64,000 bases of DNA from an uncultured Collinsella sp. (GTDB lineage Bacteria > Actinomycetota > Coriobacteriia > Coriobacteriales > Coriobacteriaceae): contig CAUGTZ010000007.1 of NCBI GenBank assembly GCA_959602645.1, positions 46,717 to 110,716 of the forward strand, written 5' to 3'. This document shows positions 23,380 to 31,650 of this stretch, in pieces. How positions within the stretch are numbered: the stretch's first letter is position 1; each line of letters starts with the position of its first letter. The translations under genes and the position numbers were made by a program. The notes below the pieces were generated by a model, which searched no databases, was not told the origin of the DNA, and saw only the letters and a list, made by a program, of their open reading frames with translations.

Positions 23380-24411
23380 ATGAAAACCTACTGCAAGGGC
23401 CTCGAGTTCACGCGCGGAAGCGTCGTCGAGGCCCTGCACCGATGGAAGAAAAGCGACTCCGGCAAGGAGAACGGCTGGCGCGTCGCCGACGAATACGGCA
23501 CCGAGACGGCGTTCGTCGACCGCATCTGGCTAGAGCTCTCGACCGAGACGCTGACGTTCGAGCCCATCCGAACCTATCTGAAACACGACCCGAACAGCGG
23601 CAAGCTGCGCGAGATAAGCGTCGAGAGCATCAAGCGGCAGGTGTGCAACTACCTGTGCGTCGGGGCGCTCGAGCCGCTCCTTGCCGCCAAGGTCGGCTTC
23701 TGGCAGGTGTCGAGTGGCGTCAAGGGCAAGGGCGCGGCGCTGGGGATGCGCAAGCTCAGGCGCGAGGTTCACCGCTTCGCCTACCACGTACACGTCGACA
23801 TCCGCAACTGCTACGGCTCAATGCAGACGGCGATAGTGGAGGGTCTGGTGGCGCGCTACGTCAAGAACAGCCAGGTCCTCTACCTGCTCCATTCGCTGCT
23901 GTCGACGATGAACGGCGTCCTTATCCTCGGCAGCTACCTGTCGCTTCGGTTGGCGGCGTTCGTGATCTCGTTCGCGTACCACGCGGTCGAGGAGGCGGCG
24001 AAGGAGCGGCGCGGCAAGCGCGTGAGGCTCGCGGGATGCCAGGTGTGGTACGCCGACGACGGCTATTTTCTCGGCAACTCAAAGCGCTCGCTCGGGAAGG
24101 CCGCGGCCATCGCCGCGCGCGTTTTGGGGCGGCTAGGATTGTCGCTGAAGCCGTGGAAGGTGAGGCGCAACGGCGCCGAGCCCATCGACTTCGCGGGCTA
24201 TCGCATCTGGTGCGCCCGCGGGCGCCGGGTCGATCTGCGAAAGAGGCTCTGGAAACGACTGCGACGCGCGTTCGCGCGCTACTGGCGCAGGCGCACCGAG
24301 CGCTTGGCGAGGCGCGTGTGCTCTTACTGGGGCTGGCTGAAAACGGCCGTCATGGAGCACCAGATGAACGGTAAGCGGTGCATATTCAACGCGGCGAGGG
24401 CCGTGGGTTAG
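23380..24411 (+). CDS. DGR reverse transcriptase
   Basis: The 343-residue enzyme has retroelement RT motifs: VDIRNCY (motif A Asp near 141-147), the DGR-type motif B LILGSYLSLRLA in place of the usual QG-x-x-x-SP, the catalytic YADD at 224-227 and GYRIW (motif E). DGR RTs copy TR RNA into cDNA with errors at adenines, and the cDNA replaces VR. Length is typical, the frame is open and catalytic residues are intact, so the system looks active. AAAGAG precedes the ATG. No Avd gene lies between VR and RT. Confidence 0.95.
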   Translation: MKTYCKGLEFTRGSVVEALHRWKKSDSGKENGWRVADEYGTETAFVDRIWLELSTETLTFEPIRTYLKHDPNSGKLREISVESIKRQVCNYLCVGALEPLLAAKVGFWQVSSGVKGKGAALGMRKLRREVHRFAYHVHVDIRNCYGSMQTAIVEGLVARYVKNSQVLYLLHSLLSTMNGVLILGSYLSLRLAAFVISFAYHAVEEAAKERRGKRVRLAGCQVWYADDGYFLGNSKRSLGKAAAIAARVLGRLGLSLKPWKVRRNGAEPIDFAGYRIWCARGRRVDLRKRLWKRLRRAFARYWRRRTERLARRVCSYWGWLKTAVMEHQMNGKRCIFNAARAVG

Positions 24412-24421
24412 GAGGAAAAAA

Positions 24422-24763
24422 ATGGTTGTGAAGTCGGAGCGAACGGGCGAGAGGCCCGAGACGGTCGAGATCGCGGGGACCGACGTCTGGTTGCGCCGCG
24501 GCATCGCCGAGGGCGAGCGCGAGGAGCAGGGCGGCGAGGGCGGTTCCGTCAAGGTGAAGGTGTTCACCTACGAGGAGCTGCACTTCACCGACCCGACTGG
24601 CGAGCTGACGGTCGAGGGCGCAAAGGCCGACTTTGACACCGTCTGGGCGGCACACGAGGCGGACGGCATGAGCATGGAGGAGCAGATCGCATCGCTCCAG
24701 CAGCAGGTCGCCGACTCGCAGGCGGCCCTTCTCGAGCTCGGCGACATCGTTGGAGGTGAGTAA
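24422..24763 (+). CDS. Hypothetical protein downstream of the DGR RT
   Basis: The 113-residue protein has a beta-like N-terminal half (VKVKVFTYEELHFTDPTGEL) and a C-terminal coiled coil (MEEQIASLQQQVADSQAALL). This fits small phage proteins that accompany receptor-binding genes. It does not look like the four-helix Avd accessory protein, though an equivalent role cannot be excluded. RBS TAGGAGG. Function unknown. Confidence 0.65.
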   Translation: MVVKSERTGERPETVEIAGTDVWLRRGIAEGEREEQGGEGGSVKVKVFTYEELHFTDPTGELTVEGAKADFDTVWAAHEADGMSMEEQIASLQQQVADSQAALLELGDIVGGE

Positions 24764-24764
24764 C

Positions 24765-24875
24765 TTGGCGAAAATCTACTACCGCGCCGTGAAAAGCGGC
24801 AAGCGCACGCTCGAGAGCGTTCCCGAGCGCTGGCGCGACGAGGTGCGCCAGATGCTAGAGGCGGACGGCGAGTAG
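24765..24875 (+). CDS. CD1375-like small protein, 36 residues
   Basis: TTG start behind GGAGGTGAG. The sequence IYYRAVKSGKRTLESVPERW followed by RDEVRQML matches the short CD1375-type phage proteins (pattern YxxLVxxGxxTxxxVPxxxR). These are usually coded next to tail fibre or lysis genes; no function is established. Confidence 0.65.
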   Translation: MAKIYYRAVKSGKRTLESVPERWRDEVRQMLEADGE

Positions 24876-24877
24876 GG

Positions 24878-24907
24878 AAGGGCCCCGGCTTCGGTCGGGG
24901 CCCTTTT
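24878..24907 (+). terminator. Intrinsic terminator closing the receptor-binding/DGR cassette
   Basis: A 10-bp stem beginning AAGGGCCCCG pairs with CGGGGCCCTT and leads into TTTT. It marks the 3' end of the cassette before the minor head gene. Confidence 0.88.
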
Positions 24908-24953
24908 CCGTTATGCGCGGGCGACCATGCGTGCCGACGATTGGAGGCGGCAC

Positions 24954-26699
24954 ATGGCGAAGGATAGCGCTCACGAGTTCTCAGACGCCGAGATTCGGGC
25001 GTTCGAGCGCGAGGTGGCGGGAGTGTACGGCGAGGCGAGCAAGACGGCCTACGCCAACCTCAAGCGCTATCTGGCGCAGTTCGAGGCCGACGACGAGAAG
25101 ATGCGCGAGCGGCTCGAGGCCGGCGAGATCACCAAGGCGCAGTACAGGTCTTGGCGAAGCGGGAAGATCGCGGCGGGCAGGCGCTACCGAATCGTCCTCA
25201 AGCAGTGCGCCGAGGCCATGACGCACGCGAACGTCGTCGCAGCCGCCGCCATCGAGGGCAGGCTGCCAGAGGTCTACGCCGAGAACTACAACTACGGCAC
25301 GTGGCAGGTCGAGAGCGCCGTTGGCGTTGACACGGCCTACGCACTGCAGGACGCCTCGACCGTTCAGAGGCTGCTCACCGACCACGACAGCTACCTGCCC
25401 AAGCCGTCCGTCAACGTCGTCAAGGACGTGGCGTGGAACCGCCGGCTCATAGCCAACCAGATCACGCAGGGCGTGCTGCTCGGCGAGTCGATACCCAAGA
25501 TTGCGAAGCGCATCCAGGACGTGGCGGGGTCCAACCGCGCGGCGGCGGTGCGCTTGGCGCGGACCTCGACGACGGCGGCGGAGAACGCCGGGCGCGTCGA
25601 CAGCTACAAGAGGGCCAAGGGGCTCGGCATCAATGTGCAGCAGGAATGGGTGGCGACGCTTGACCTGCGCACGCGCTCGAGCCACAGGAAGATTGACCGC
25701 GAGAAGGTCGAGGTCGGCGAGAAGTTCAGCAACGGGTGCCGCTATCCCGGCGACCCGGAGGCGCCGTATGCCGAGACGTGCAACTGCCGCTGCACGCTGG
25801 TGGCGTGCTGTGACGGACTCGACGTGCTCGACGGCGAGCGTTTCAGCCGCCTGCCCGAGGGCATGACCTACGAGGAATGGAAGGCGGGCAAGCCCGCCGT
25901 CAACGGCACCAAGCCCGCGAACCGCACCATCTCCGAGTTCATGGAAATGCCCGGAACCAAGCGCAAGCTGGATGCGGCGGGCGTGTCCAAGACCGAGGCG
26001 CGAAAGCGGCTCTCGCGGCAGCTCGAGGACTACGGCATACCGTCGAGCGGCTTCAGGAAGATGTCGGCGGGCGACCAGCAGAAGGTGCTGGACTCGGCGC
26101 TCGGCACGGTCTACGAGGGCGGCGGGAAATCGAGGGCTAAGCCGGTAGAGCACTCAATGGAGTTCGCGGTGGATATGGGGAAGATCGCGAGCAGGGACTA
26201 CAGGGCAAAGGTGTCTAAAGCCGTCGGCAAAGATGCCGCGGACGGCGTACATGCGAGCATAAGACGCATCCTCAGCCACCGAGGGGGCACGAACGGCGAG
26301 GACCTTTACGCCATCGACTTGTCAACGGGCAAGACAATCACGAGCTGCGTTAACTCGACCGTCGGCAGCACCGTGGTCCCTCCGGCGAAGTTCGGCAAGA
26401 AGGTCGAGGCGGCAATCGGGGACGGTCGGCGCGTAGTGCTGCTCCACAACCACCCGGCCTCTGGCATCCCGAGCGCGGCTGACCTTTTGGCGGTTGGCGG
26501 CAAGGGCTGCGAGATGGGGATAATCGCAGCTCACGATGGAAGTATCTATACGTTCGAGAAGGTTTCCGAGCCGGATGCGTCCTATAATGTCGATGAGGTG
26601 AAGTACCTTAGAATCCAAAGGCTTTACGGCGGCAATGAGGACAGGCTGTTTCGGGCGATTGAGGAGAGGTTCGGTTTCAAGATTGAGCATCATGAATGA
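24954..26699 (+). CDS. Minor head protein (Mu F-like) with C-terminal JAMM-like domain
   Basis: 581 residues from ATG 24954, which follows GGAGG by six bases. The first 310 residues match Mu gpF/SPP1 gp7 head-morphogenesis proteins, including YAETCNCRCTL. Beyond a linker, the last 190 residues hold His498-x-His500-x6-Ser507-x2-Asp510 (HNHPASGIPSAAD), a JAMM/JAB metal site related to that of RadC, then a strand with GIIAAHDGSIYTF. C-terminal domains of this kind on phage head proteins may be effectors or processing proteases. GC drops in this part, as in the next small gene, suggesting joint acquisition. Confidence 0.82.
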   Translation: MAKDSAHEFSDAEIRAFEREVAGVYGEASKTAYANLKRYLAQFEADDEKMRERLEAGEITKAQYRSWRSGKIAAGRRYRIVLKQCAEAMTHANVVAAAAIEGRLPEVYAENYNYGTWQVESAVGVDTAYALQDASTVQRLLTDHDSYLPKPSVNVVKDVAWNRRLIANQITQGVLLGESIPKIAKRIQDVAGSNRAAAVRLARTSTTAAENAGRVDSYKRAKGLGINVQQEWVATLDLRTRSSHRKIDREKVEVGEKFSNGCRYPGDPEAPYAETCNCRCTLVACCDGLDVLDGERFSRLPEGMTYEEWKAGKPAVNGTKPANRTISEFMEMPGTKRKLDAAGVSKTEARKRLSRQLEDYGIPSSGFRKMSAGDQQKVLDSALGTVYEGGGKSRAKPVEHSMEFAVDMGKIASRDYRAKVSKAVGKDAADGVHASIRRILSHRGGTNGEDLYAIDLSTGKTITSCVNSTVGSTVVPPAKFGKKVEAAIGDGRRVVLLHNHPASGIPSAADLLAVGGKGCEMGIIAAHDGSIYTFEKVSEPDASYNVDEVKYLRIQRLYGGNEDRLFRAIEERFGFKIEHHE

Positions 26700-26925
26700 C
26701 ATACTCAACGAAGCCGTTAGCTATCTCGACGGAAGAGACGACGTCGACGCTATAGGTCACGTTCTCGATTCCAAGCCTAAAGCCGTTCAGGAGCTATGGC
26801 TTGAAGAGGCCAAATACGACGACGAGAATCGCAGGGAGTACTACGAGCTGTTTGGCCCGGATAAGTTCGAGGATGCTCTTGAGGCCGATATAGTCGAGAT
26901 ATTCGAAAGCGAACTAAATAACTAG
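26692..26925 (+). CDS. Small acidic protein, possible partner or immunity protein
   Basis: Overlaps the minor head gene by 8 bp. The 77-residue product is strongly acidic and helical (KFEDALEADIVEIFESELNN). It shares the lower GC content of the JAMM-like domain just upstream. Small acidic proteins after toxin-like C-termini are often immunity proteins, but nothing here proves it. Confidence 0.5.
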   Translation: MNDILNEAVSYLDGRDDVDAIGHVLDSKPKAVQELWLEEAKYDDENRREYYELFGPDKFEDALEADIVEIFESELNN

Positions 26926-26932
26926 CCAACAG

Positions 26933-26956
26933 GCCCCGCCACGGCGGGGCTTTTTT
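26933..26956 (+). terminator. Intrinsic terminator after the minor head/partner pair
   Basis: GCCCCGC and GCGGGGC arms around CACG, followed by six Ts. Confidence 0.9.
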
Positions 26957-27007
26957 CATGCCGCGTGACCGTGCCGCGACACTGCCCGCAGAGAGATTGG
27001 GGCAGGC

Positions 27008-27229
27008 ATGAAAGAGCTATTCACTTGCGCGAACTGCGGCGACTGCGCCGTAAAGCTGGGTTTCGGCTTCACGTTCCCGGACACCTACATCTGCACGCAG
27101 CGCGGCGACGAGGTCGAGCCCGACGACGGCTGCACGCTCGGGTGCGAGGGCGTGCCGGTGCAGGCCATCGAGGCCATCGAGGCGGACGTCAACGGCCGCG
27201 TTGGGTACGGCTGCGAGGTGCTCGACTGA
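27008..27229 (+). CDS. Small Cys-rich protein, 73 residues
   Basis: Begins with FTCANCGDCAVK and has further Cys residues (ICTQRGDE, CTLGCEG), suggesting metal binding. It follows TTGGGGCAGGC and overlaps the next gene by one base. Function unknown. Confidence 0.6.
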   Translation: MKELFTCANCGDCAVKLGFGFTFPDTYICTQRGDEVEPDDGCTLGCEGVPVQAIEAIEADVNGRVGYGCEVLD

Positions 27230-27651
27230 TGGCCTACGGGCTCGTCGGCGGCGTCGGCGACCACGGGCGGCACGGCACCCTCATCACCGAGGAGATCGTA
27301 AACGCCGCGAAGCTGGATACCGCCGAGTGCATCGAGATACGGCAGAACAACATCGAGCAGGTCGAGAAGGCCCTCCTGCGCGCCTACAAGACGGGCCTAG
27401 AGGAGATAGGCCTCGTCGCGGAGGGCTACGCCAAGGCGACGTGCCCGGTCGACACGGGCAGGTTGCGCAACTCCGTCACGCACCTACTCAAAGGCTACGA
27501 CTGCTTCATCGGTACCAACGTCGAGTACGCGCCGTACGTTGAGGAGGGGACTTCCCGCATGAAGGGCAAGCACTTCCTGCGCAAGGCGGCGACGGGTCAC
27601 GGCGACACGTACCGGGCGATTCTCGAGAAGCACCTGAGGGGCGGCGCGTAG
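27229..27651 (+). CDS. HK97 gp10-like head-tail/tail-completion protein
   Basis: The 140-residue protein contains CPVDTGRLRNSVTH and VEYAPYVEEGTSRMKGKHFL, the pattern of HK97 gp10-like proteins that complete the head-tail junction. It is unusual here because it lies before scaffold and coat genes; normally it comes after the connector genes. Confidence 0.82.
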   Translation: MAYGLVGGVGDHGRHGTLITEEIVNAAKLDTAECIEIRQNNIEQVEKALLRAYKTGLEEIGLVAEGYAKATCPVDTGRLRNSVTHLLKGYDCFIGTNVEYAPYVEEGTSRMKGKHFLRKAATGHGDTYRAILEKHLRGGA

Positions 27652-27760
27652 GGCCGCGTTACTCCGCTTGGATACTCACCCTTGCCGCGAGGTATTGCGG
27701 CGCGGGCCCTGCCGAGGCAACAGGCTGGGACCCGCCCATTCCGAAGCAAGGGAGATTCTG

Positions 27761-28324
27761 TTGGCACTCACGCGAAAGATGCTCAAGGCAATGGGCATCG
27801 AGGACGAGAAGATCGACCAGATCATCGAGGAGCACGCCGAGAGCGTGGACGCGCTCAAGGCGCAGCGCGACGAGCTCAAGGAGGCCGCGGGCAAGGCGGA
27901 CGGCTACAAGAAGGAGCTGGACGCGCTCAAGGCCAAGGGCGAGGGCGCGGGCGAGTACGAGGAAAAGTACAAGGCCAAGTGCAAGGAGCTCGACGACTAC
28001 AAGGCCGAGGTCGAGGGCGAGAAAGCCGCAGCCGAGAAGCGCAGCCTGTACCGAGAGCTGCTCAAGTCGGCGGGCGTCGACCCCAAGCGCATCGAGACCG
28101 TTCTCAAGGTTTCCGACCTCGAGAACGTGACCGTCAAGGACGGCGCTATCGAGGGCGCGGACAAGCTCACCGAGGGCATCAAGGCCGACTGGGCCGACTT
28201 CATCGCAACCACAACCGTAAAGGGTGCCGACGTGGCCCACGCCCCCAAGGGCGAGGGCGGCAAGGACATCAACGAAATGAGCACCGCTGAGTACATGAAG
28301 TACAAGGCGGAGCAGAGAGGCTAA
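27761..28324 (+). CDS. Capsid scaffolding protein
   Basis: A 187-residue, highly charged helical protein starting at TTG 27761 behind AAGGGAG. Most of residues 25-100 form coiled coil (KKELDALKAKGEGAGEYEEK). It resembles gp20-type scaffolds just upstream of the coat gene, which guide prohead assembly and then leave. The gap 27652-27760 contains GC-rich inverted segments but no gene. Confidence 0.82.
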   Translation: MALTRKMLKAMGIEDEKIDQIIEEHAESVDALKAQRDELKEAAGKADGYKKELDALKAKGEGAGEYEEKYKAKCKELDDYKAEVEGEKAAAEKRSLYRELLKSAGVDPKRIETVLKVSDLENVTVKDGAIEGADKLTEGIKADWADFIATTTVKGADVAHAPKGEGGKDINEMSTAEYMKYKAEQRG

Positions 28325-28333
28325 GGGGTTTCT

Positions 28334-29215
28334 ATGTCGAACACCATCCTTACACCCAACATCATCGCCAACGAGGCGCTGGACGTGCTGCGAACCAACG
28401 CCGTCATGGCCAACCTCGTCCACCGCGACTACTCCTCCGAGTTCGTCGCGGGAGTGGGCGACACCATCACCGTCCGCAAGCCCGCCACCTTCGAGGCCAA
28501 GGAGTTCACCACCGAGGTCGAGGTGCAGGACGCCACGGAGGGCAAGGTTCCCGTCAAGATGGACAAGCTGCTCGACGTGACGTTCGCCGTCACGTCCAAG
28601 GAGCTGACGATGGGCATCGTCGACTTCTCCGCGCAGTTCCTCGTCCCGGCGATGCAGGCCTTCGCCGACAAGATCGACGGCTACCTGCTCGCGCTCGAGA
28701 AGGACGTCACGAACCGCGTGGACCACACCAAGGGCGCCATCGCCGTGGCGGACATCATCGCCGCCCGCAAGTTCCTCGTGGACGCCAAGGCGCCCTCCAC
28801 GGAGCGCCGCTTCGTCTACGGCTCCCAGGCCGAGGCCGACCTGCTCAACACCGAGGCGTTCACCAATGCCTCCGCCGTCGGCGACAACGGCACCGCCCTC
28901 AAGGAGGCATCGCTTGGCCGCAAGTACGGCCTCGACTTCTACTGCGACCAGAACGTGCAGAAGACCACGGCGGAGACTGCCAACTACACGCCGTCCATCG
29001 CGTTCCACAAGAACGCCTTCGCGCTCGTGACCCGCCAGCTCGAGATGCCGCTCGGCGCCCCCAAGGCGTTCTCCACCTCCTACGACGGTTTCGGCCTGCG
29101 CGTCGTGCAGGGCTACGACCAGAAGACCAAGACCGATACCGTCTCCATCGACATGCTCTGCGGCGTCAAGACCCTCAGCCCCGAGCTCGCCGCCGTCATC
29201 ACCGATAAGCGATAG
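28334..29215 (+). CDS. Major capsid protein (P22 coat-like)
   Basis: The 293-residue protein matches the P22 coat family: N-terminal TPNIIANEALDVLRTNAVMA, the GDTITVRKPATFEA strand, and the central LDVTFAVTSKELTMGIVDFS. It adopts the HK97 fold and builds the icosahedral shell. It follows scaffold by 9 bp. Confidence 0.9.
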   Translation: MSNTILTPNIIANEALDVLRTNAVMANLVHRDYSSEFVAGVGDTITVRKPATFEAKEFTTEVEVQDATEGKVPVKMDKLLDVTFAVTSKELTMGIVDFSAQFLVPAMQAFADKIDGYLLALEKDVTNRVDHTKGAIAVADIIAARKFLVDAKAPSTERRFVYGSQAEADLLNTEAFTNASAVGDNGTALKEASLGRKYGLDFYCDQNVQKTTAETANYTPSIAFHKNAFALVTRQLEMPLGAPKAFSTSYDGFGLRVVQGYDQKTKTDTVSIDMLCGVKTLSPELAAVITDKR

Positions 29216-29223
29216 GCGCAGAG

Positions 29224-29640
29224 ATGCTCGAGCAGGTGCTTCTGTCGCTGCGCAACTGGTTCGTCGCCGACAAGCGCACGGGGCGCGTCCGCATCGAGGA
29301 CGGCCGCCTCGTGCCGCCCGCGGCCCTCGGCCTCAAGGAGGGCCAGTACGTCCGCATCACGGGCTCGACGTTCAACGACGGGCTGCACGCGTGGCCCTAC
29401 AACGGACTCACGGACGAGGAGTTCGTCGGCACCGTCTGGGCGCTCGCCATCCCGCGCGCCGTGGTCGACCTCGCTGACGAGATCGCGGCGTGGCAGACCG
29501 AGCACGCCAAGGAGCTGGACAGCCCGTACGCATCCGAGAGCTTCGGCGGCTACAGCTACACGCGCGTCGGCGGCGACGGCTCGCCCATCACGTGGCGACA
29601 GCAGTTCAAGGCGCGTCTCGACCCTTGGAGAAAGCTGTGA
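29224..29640 (+). CDS. Head-tail connector protein
   Basis: The 138-residue protein follows the coat gene, the place of the gp6-like connector that binds the portal ring. It is alpha/beta with GLKEGQYVRITGSTFNDGLH and a C-terminal helical part. The call rests on position plus general likeness. Stop overlaps the next GTG. Confidence 0.7.
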   Translation: MLEQVLLSLRNWFVADKRTGRVRIEDGRLVPPAALGLKEGQYVRITGSTFNDGLHAWPYNGLTDEEFVGTVWALAIPRAVVDLADEIAAWQTEHAKELDSPYASESFGGYSYTRVGGDGSPITWRQQFKARLDPWRKL

Positions 29641-29990
29641 GCCGCCTGTGCGAGCGCATGGCGGTAGCGTGCGCGAGGCTCGTCGCAAAGACCGAGCCTG
29701 ACGGCGAGGGCGGATTCAAGACCGTCCTCGCCGTAGGCGACGGCTTCACGGCGGCGATCGTGCGCGACAGCTCGACGGCCTCGCGCATCGCGGAGCACGA
29801 CGGCGTGAGGAACGTCTACACCGTGACCACCGACGAGCCGCTGCGATACGGCGATCTCTTCCAGCGTGCGTTCGACGGGCAGGTATTCCGCTGCACGTCG
29901 AACGCGGACGACGGGGCCGCGCCGCGCTGCGCGTCGTTTGGCTTCGGCCAGTGCAGCGCGGAGGAGTGGGAGGTGCCGGATGGCGACTAA
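29637..29990 (+). CDS. Head closure/minor capsid protein
   Basis: GTG start overlapping the previous stop. 117 residues, beta-rich, in the second connector position; DEPLRYGDLFQRAFDGQVFR recalls head-closure proteins with a beta-barrel core. Assigned mainly by order. Confidence 0.6.
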   Translation: MSRLCERMAVACARLVAKTEPDGEGGFKTVLAVGDGFTAAIVRDSSTASRIAEHDGVRNVYTVTTDEPLRYGDLFQRAFDGQVFRCTSNADDGAAPRCASFGFGQCSAEEWEVPDGD

Positions 29991-30348
29991 AGCGGCGACG
30001 CTGCAGGCGTGGCTCGAGGGCTTCGGCCTTCCCGTGTACCGCGACTCGGCGGTGCCGCGCAAGGCGAAGATGCCCTACATCACCTACGACCTGCCGACCG
30101 CGGCATTCGGCACGCAGTGCAACTCCGAGGTGAACCTCTGGTACCTGACCTCGTCCGAGGCCGCGCCCAACGCCAAGGCCGAGGAGGTCGCCCGGGCGCT
30201 GGGGCTCTCCGGCGTGCTGCTGCCGTGCGACGGCGGCGGCATGTGGGTGATGCAGGGCGAGCCGTTCTGCAACGCCATGGCCGACGAGGACAACGCCGTG
30301 AAGCGCCGAATCATCAACCTGACCATTGAGTACATGACCAGCTGCTAG
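29980..30348 (+). CDS. Tail terminator-like protein
   Basis: The 122-residue protein (LQAWLEGFGLPVYRDSAVPR at the start) has the fold pattern and position of tail-terminator/tail-completion proteins directly before the tail tube gene. It overlaps the head-closure gene by 11 bp. Confidence 0.65.
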   Translation: MATKAATLQAWLEGFGLPVYRDSAVPRKAKMPYITYDLPTAAFGTQCNSEVNLWYLTSSEAAPNAKAEEVARALGLSGVLLPCDGGGMWVMQGEPFCNAMADEDNAVKRRIINLTIEYMTSC

Positions 30349-30356
30349 GAGGTCAT

Positions 30357-30926
30357 ATGTCTAAGTTCACGCGCATCCCCGAGAACACGTTCAAGGAGAT
30401 CGTCATCAACGCGGGCCTACTCGCCACGAATTTCAACCCCAAGACCGCAGAGGTCGCGGAGTCCGAGCTGATGGGCGCGACGAGCGGCGGAACCAGCTTC
30501 GCCGCCACGCCCAGCTTCATCGACTACGGCGAGGACATCGACAACTGCCCCGCCAACACGATGGAGCTCAAGCGCATCGACAGCATCGAGGCCAAGCTGA
30601 GCGGCACCTTCGTGACGCTGAACACCGCGCTCGGCAAGAAGCTCGCAGCCGCAGCCGACGAGACCGAGGGGAAGATCGTCCCGCGCTCCGCGCTCTCGGA
30701 GGAGGACTTCGCCGACATCTGGCTCATCGGCGACTACTCGGGCGAGAACGGCAACGGCTATATCGCCATCCGCCTCATCAACGCGCTCAACACGGGCGGC
30801 CTGCAGATCACGACGCAGAACAAGGCCAAGGGCCAGTTCGCGTTCGAGTTCACGGGCCACTACTCAATCAAGAACCCCGAGATCGTGCCCTACGAGCTGT
30901 ATATCAAACAGGAGATTGGAGCCTAA
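30357..30926 (+). CDS. Major tail tube protein
   Basis: The 189-residue protein has the features of siphovirus tail tubes: N-terminal MSKFTRIPENTFKEIVINAG, a long beta region and C-terminal FEFTGHYSIKNPEIVPYELY. It polymerises as hexameric rings round the tape measure. RBS TAGGAGG. Confidence 0.85.
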   Translation: MSKFTRIPENTFKEIVINAGLLATNFNPKTAEVAESELMGATSGGTSFAATPSFIDYGEDIDNCPANTMELKRIDSIEAKLSGTFVTLNTALGKKLAAAADETEGKIVPRSALSEEDFADIWLIGDYSGENGNGYIAIRLINALNTGGLQITTQNKAKGQFAFEFTGHYSIKNPEIVPYELYIKQEIGA

Positions 30927-30928
30927 CC

Positions 30929-31354
30929 ATGAAGCTGGAGAACCTTAACGCCGACGAGTTCCAGAACGCCATGTGCCTGCTGGCGGACGTTGCCGAGGAC
31001 GTCATGAACGGCGAGCTCGGTGCGAAGGCAAAGGCGGCCTACGCCAAGTTCCGCGCCGATTCCGCCAAGGCCAAGGCCAAGGCGACCGCCAAGGCGAAGG
31101 GCGACCCCGAGGCCGCGAAGGCGGCCGCCACCGCCGAGGTCAACGGCCTCGCCGTGGACATGGTGGTCGGTCTTCTGCCCGACGTGCTGCGCCAGGGTGG
31201 CGAGATCAGCTACAAGCTGCTCGCCGCACTCGACGGCCAGACGCTCGAGGAGTACAAGGCCGACTTCACCGTCAAGAAGTGGGTGAACGACATCAAGGAT
31301 GCCGTCGACGGTATCGACGGCATCAAGGACGTCCTGGCTCCTTTTTTTGGATAG
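30929..31354 (+). CDS. Tail assembly chaperone, short form (gpG-like)
   Basis: The 141-residue helical protein is the in-frame product ending DVLAPFFG. It sits between tail tube and tape measure, the position of lambda gpG, and its final codons contain a run of seven Ts. It coats the tape measure during tail assembly. Confidence 0.82.
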   Translation: MKLENLNADEFQNAMCLLADVAEDVMNGELGAKAKAAYAKFRADSAKAKAKATAKAKGDPEAAKAAATAEVNGLAVDMVVGLLPDVLRQGGEISYKLLAALDGQTLEEYKADFTVKKWVNDIKDAVDGIDGIKDVLAPFFG

Positions 31355-31650
31355 CCGCCGAGGACCCATCTCACATATGGCTCTGTCTGGGCGAGTACGT
31401 CGGGCCACGGCGTGCTCGCCCTTTCTCTAGGTACATGGTCGCGCGGTGGCGCGAGCGGGACGAGCGGGAGGCGTTCCGCGTGTACCTGAGCGAGTCGGTG
31501 CGCCTCATGGCGCAGGGGAAGTGGCTCAAGGAGCCCTTCCTGAGCATCGTCAACGGCGGTGCGGGCGATGGGTCCGAGGCGGATGACACGCGCGGCGGCG
31601 ACGAGATCGCCGCAGACATCATCGAGCGGATGGGATTGAAGGTGGTCTAG
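30929..31650 (+). CDS. Tail assembly chaperone, -1 frameshift product (gpGT-like)
   Basis: A -1 ribosomal slip at T TTT TTT (31342-31348) joins the first 140 residues to the downstream reading frame, which continues WIAAEDPSHIWLCLGEYVG and ends at 31650 with GLKVV (about 240 residues). The downstream frame stays open up to the base before the tape measure start and has no ribosome site of its own. This is the conserved G/GT arrangement of siphoviruses. Confidence 0.85.
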
